A stretch of 64,000 nt of DNA from Streptomyces sp. NBC_00376 (GTDB lineage: Bacteria > Actinomycetota > Actinomycetes > Streptomycetales > Streptomycetaceae): the NCBI RefSeq assembly GCF_036077095.1, contig NZ_CP107960.1:6634001-6698000 (forward strand), in the 5' to 3' direction. Every line of letters starts with the position of its first letter. Positions within the stretch are counted from its first letter, which is position 1. A model generated the notes under the pieces. That model worked only from the letters and a program-made list of their open reading frames with translations. It was not told the origin of the DNA and ran no database searches. Made by a program: the position numbers and the translations under genes. Below, piece by piece: positions 61,391-64,000 of the stretch.

Positions 61391-62776
61391 GTGACGTCCC
61401 GTAACCCGCGCGACTCCAGGCTGCGACTTGTCCGCCCGCGACCCCTTGCGACCGCTCGCAAGGCCGTGACCACCCGGCGCACCAGGCCGGCACCCCGCCC
61501 ACCGGAGGGCACTCCGCCCCGGTCGGAACTGGCCCGGCAGGCCAGGACGGCCCTCGCCGATGCCGTACGGATCGCCCGCTGGGCGGCCGACGGCGCGATC
61601 CCCGGCGCACCACCGCTCGCCGCCCAGGCGCTCCAACGGGCCGCGACCGCTCTGGAATTGTCCCCGGCTCAGGTGCGCTCCGGCTGGGACCGGGCCAGGC
61701 TCGCCGGCCTTGTCGAACTGCACGGCGACACCGCACGCCCCGGCTGGCGGCTGCGCGCCTGGGACCGCGACGACTCCGCCGTGCTCCGCGGCTGGGTGGC
61801 GCTCTTCGACGCCTGGTCGCTCGTCCACCCGGCACCCGCGGACATCGAGTCCACCGCGGTCGCCGAGGCCGTCGAGGCCGTGCCGCAGGTCCTCTCCCTC
61901 CTCCAGCTCTCGGCCGGCCCGGTCACCGTGCCCGCCCTGCTGGACCTGCTCGGCCAGCGCGTCGCGGAACTGCGCGAGGAGCGCTGCGAGGTGCCCTACG
62001 GACCCCAGCCGCTGCCCGCACCGGCCGATACCGCGCCCGCCGCACACCCCGCCGCCCTGGTGGCGCTCCTGCTGGACTGGGCCCTGGAGGGCCTGGCCGC
62101 CGTCGGGGCGCTGACCCTCGGCAGCGGCCACGCCACCCTCACCCCGCTCGGCAACTGGGCGGTCTGGGTCAAGCTGGAACAGATCTGCGTCGCGGCCCAG
62201 AGTCCGGCCGGGAACATCGAGCAGTCCGCCGCCGACATGCTGCTGGGCTGTGCCCGGCTCACCCCCGGCCCGGCCCGCGACGAATACCGGGCCTGGCTGG
62301 CCGCCCGCCCCGTCGGCAGCGCCGTCGCGGAACTCCTCGCCGTCGCCCGCGGCGAGGACGCGCTCCTGCGCGGGCTCGCCTTCGAGGCGCTCCGGGTCGT
62401 CGGCGCCCCGGCCGAGCCCGAGGTGCGCTCCGTCGTCGCCGACCCCTCGCTGCGCCCCTACGCGCTGCTCTGGCTGGCCGAGTACGACGGAACCGACCCC
62501 GAGGACGCCCAGGACGTCCTCAGCCGGGAGGAGGCCACCTGGCTCTGGGTCGACACCGCGGCGGCCGTCGCCGACCACGGCGAGACCGGGCTGCTGGTCC
62601 GCCATCTCGACTCGGCCGTCCAGGGCACGGTACCGGCCCTGCTGGACGAGGTCCGGGCCGTCGGCCATCCGCGCACCGTGCAGGTGCTGGTGGCCCTGGC
62701 CGCCGCGCACCCGGACCCGGCGCTGGCCAAGGCGGTGCGCCGGGCCGCGTTCCAGGTGCACACCGGCGGCGCCTGA
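61391..62776 (+). CDS. Conserved hypothetical protein, paralogue of the gene at 17543
   Basis: A 461-aa protein with a basic, Arg/Pro-rich N-terminus (~45 residues) and Ala/Leu-rich helical repeats. It aligns by eye with the 487-aa protein at 17543-19006 through ordered blocks (ADAVRIARWAA, LTPLGNWAVWVKLE, GAPAEPEVRSVVADPSLRPYALLWLAEYD, WLWVDTAAAVADHGE, HPRTVQVLVALAAAHPDPALAKAVRRAAF). The acidic N-terminal part of the other copy is replaced here. GTG 61391 is favoured; an ATG at 61283 would add 36 residues of poor codon fit. Function unknown. Confidence 0.78.
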   Translation: MTSRNPRDSRLRLVRPRPLATARKAVTTRRTRPAPRPPEGTPPRSELARQARTALADAVRIARWAADGAIPGAPPLAAQALQRAATALELSPAQVRSGWDRARLAGLVELHGDTARPGWRLRAWDRDDSAVLRGWVALFDAWSLVHPAPADIESTAVAEAVEAVPQVLSLLQLSAGPVTVPALLDLLGQRVAELREERCEVPYGPQPLPAPADTAPAAHPAALVALLLDWALEGLAAVGALTLGSGHATLTPLGNWAVWVKLEQICVAAQSPAGNIEQSAADMLLGCARLTPGPARDEYRAWLAARPVGSAVAELLAVARGEDALLRGLAFEALRVVGAPAEPEVRSVVADPSLRPYALLWLAEYDGTDPEDAQDVLSREEATWLWVDTAAAVADHGETGLLVRHLDSAVQGTVPALLDEVRAVGHPRTVQVLVALAAAHPDPALAKAVRRAAFQVHTGGA

Positions 62777-62818
62777 CACCCCGCGCCGGACAGGCCCTGC
62801 CCCGGGCCCGTCCGGCCG

Positions 62819-63232
62819 TCAGCCGGCTGACCCCGGTGCGTACGTGCCGAAGGTCCACACATTGCCCTCGGTGTCCCGCGCCATGTAGTCGCGCGAGCCG
62901 TAGTCCTGATCGGTGGGCGGCATCAGGATCTCCACCCCGTACTCCACCGCCCTGGCGTGGTGCGCGTCGACCTCGTCGACCACGACGTAGACACCGGCGG
63001 GGCCCGCGCCCTGCATCGCCTTGGCGAAGACGCCCTCGCGACCCTTGGAGCCCAGCATCACCCTGCCGTTGCCGCAGGACAGCTCGGCATGGAGCACCTG
63101 GCCGCCCTCGCCCTCGTACACCGCTTCCTCGGTGAAGCCGAGGCCCTCCGTCAAGGTCCTGATCGCGGTCTTCGCGTCGTCGTACAGAATCGTCGGATAG
63201 ATCGTCGGAACGCCGGCCGGTGCGCCTGCCAT
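62819..63232 (-). CDS. VOC-family protein (PhnB/glyoxalase-like)
   Basis: A 137-aa single-domain VOC protein: TIYPTILYDDAKTAIRTLTEGLGFTEEAVYEGEGG, HAELSCGNGRVMLGS, VYVVVDEVDAHHARAVEYGVEIL and GSRDYMARDTEGNVWTFGTYAP. The PhnB-like layout suggests small-molecule binding or resistance rather than true glyoxalase activity; the substrate is unknown. ATG 63232 lies 8 nt after AAGGGG; GTG 63241 is possible. Confidence 0.9.
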   Translation of the reverse strand: MAGAPAGVPTIYPTILYDDAKTAIRTLTEGLGFTEEAVYEGEGGQVLHAELSCGNGRVMLGSKGREGVFAKAMQGAGPAGVYVVVDEVDAHHARAVEYGVEILMPPTDQDYGSRDYMARDTEGNVWTFGTYAPGSAG

Positions 63233-63346
63233 GACGCTCACCCCTTTTCGTGCTCCCGTGACCCGGTTCTGTGATCTGCGTCTCAGTCTTCCATTCGCCA
63301 CTGACATCGGCCCTGCACGGCATCCGTACGGGCACGGCCCCGGGGC

Positions 63347-64000
63347 TCAGCGGAAGGTGTTGCAGTCGGCCATGTCGCCGCTGCGGAAGCCGGTGGTGAA
63401 CCACTGCTGGCGCTGCGCGGCCGAGCCGTGCGTCCAGGACTCCGGCGTGACGCGGCCCTGGAACTTCTCCTGGATCCGGTCGTCGCCGACCGCGGCCGCC
63501 GCGTCGAGCCCGTCCCGGATGTCCGCCTGCGTCAGCGAGGTGATCAGCGGCCGCCCGGTCGACTCGTCCGGAGTGGTCGTCGCGTGATGCGCCCAGACCC
63601 CGGCGTAGCAGTCCGCCTGGAGCTCCACCCGGACCGCGTTGCTGTTCTCGCCGGTCCGGCCGTCCTGCGACCGTTCCAGCGTCCCCATCAGGTCCTGCAC
63701 ATGGTGTCCGTACTCATGGGCGACGACATAGGCCTGGGCGAACGGGCCGCCGCTGGAGCCGAACTTCGTCCGCAGCTCGTCGAAGAACCCCAGGTCCAGG
63801 TAGACCTGCCGGTCACCCGGGCAGTAGAACGGCCCGACCGCCGAGGTCGCGGAGCCGCACGCGGTGCCGATCCGGTCGCTGAACAGGACGGTGCGCGACG
63901 GCGTGTACGTGGCCTGGCGCCGCTGGAACTCCTGCCGCCAGAAGTCCTGCACGCTGTTGACCACGGCCACGGTCCGGCAGTCGTCCCTGGTGTTCGCGTC
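63347..64000 (-). CDS. YpfJ-family neutral zinc metallopeptidase (N-terminus outside window)
   Basis: Open to the window end, so the start is missing; 217 residues are visible. The zincin motif HEYGHHVQD is followed by [19 protein letters not shown] (third ligand Glu) and the C-terminal [34 protein letters not shown], as in KPN_02809/YpfJ proteins. Paired cysteines (TACGSA, FYCPGD, DCYAG, DCNTF) suggest an exported, disulfide-bearing domain. These are predicted membrane-anchored peptidases of unknown substrate. Confidence 0.93.
   Translation of the reverse strand, partial: DANTRDDCRTVAVVNSVQDFWRQEFQRRQATYTPSRTVLFSDRIGTACGSATSAVGPFYCPGDRQVYLDLGFFDELRTKFGSSGGPFAQAYVVAHEYGHHVQDLMGTLERSQDGRTGENSNAVRVELQADCYAGVWAHHATTTPDESTGRPLITSLTQADIRDGLDAAAAVGDDRIQEKFQGRVTPESWTHGSAAQRQQWFTTGFRSGDMADCNTFR

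Overview
The window is high-GC actinobacterial chromosome, almost certainly Streptomyces. The evidence is third-position G/C, GTG starts, 1- and 4-nt stop/start overlaps, a SUF operon with a Rieske-type ferredoxin, ectABCD, a FemX-like ligase and a cell-wall protein ending in an LAETG sorting signal. It reads as core chromosome. I see no transposase, integrase, phage gene, CRISPR array, rRNA or canonical tRNA.

Layout. 1-4.1 kb: SUF iron-sulfur operon (sufD-Rieske-sufC-sufS-sufU-sufT). 4.2-10.1 kb: secreted propeller-like protein, multi-pass membrane protein, SMR exporter with TetR, and an HxlR-peroxiredoxin fusion divergent from an MFS exporter. 10.2-12.1 kb: dapD and a dapA paralogue facing each other (lysine/diaminopimelate). 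12.2-19 kb: DUF4232 lipoprotein, GNAT, FemX-like ligase, ABM protein, secreted nuclease and a 487-aa protein with a paralogue at 61.4 kb. 19.2-20.7 kb: PhoX-type phosphatase with a candidate PHO box.

20.8-22.8 kb is the most interesting locus: a Ro60 (TROVE/VWA) gene preceded by three tandem small RNAs sharing a Y-RNA-like stem. Two carry a permuted tRNA-like module and the middle one lacks it. A small KOW-like protein and a double TerD protein follow.

24.8-28 kb and 32.4-34.5 kb: two parts of a uronate/aldarate route (uronate dehydrogenase-like, KdgD, a glycosidase-like TIM barrel; IclR regulator, alpha-ketoglutarate semialdehyde dehydrogenase, DUF1349), separated by an MFS exporter, a class B penicillin-binding protein and a GNAT. 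35-40.5 kb: a 40-aa membrane protein, FrnE-type DsbA, class V aminotransferase, MarR divergent from an Old Yellow Enzyme, and a VOC-DinB fusion. 40.6-43.8 kb: ectABCD (ectoine and hydroxyectoine). 44.1-47.9 kb: class V aminotransferase, amidohydrolase, LAETG protein.

48-57.5 kb: cobalamin genes. A cobalamin riboswitch and a 28-aa leader ORF precede cbiB-cobQ-chelatase-cobO-cobB. A CobE-CobC-like fusion and a ZIP transporter lie alongside, separated by an 18-bp tandem repeat. 57.6-64 kb: Pit phosphate transporter with a PHO box, class II aldolase, alpha/beta hydrolase, the second copy of the 487-aa family, a VOC protein and a truncated zinc metallopeptidase.

Starts were chosen by Shine-Dalgarno fit, family N-termini and overlaps; alternatives are given where the choice is uncertain. 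All functions are inferred from reading the sequence; no database search was run.
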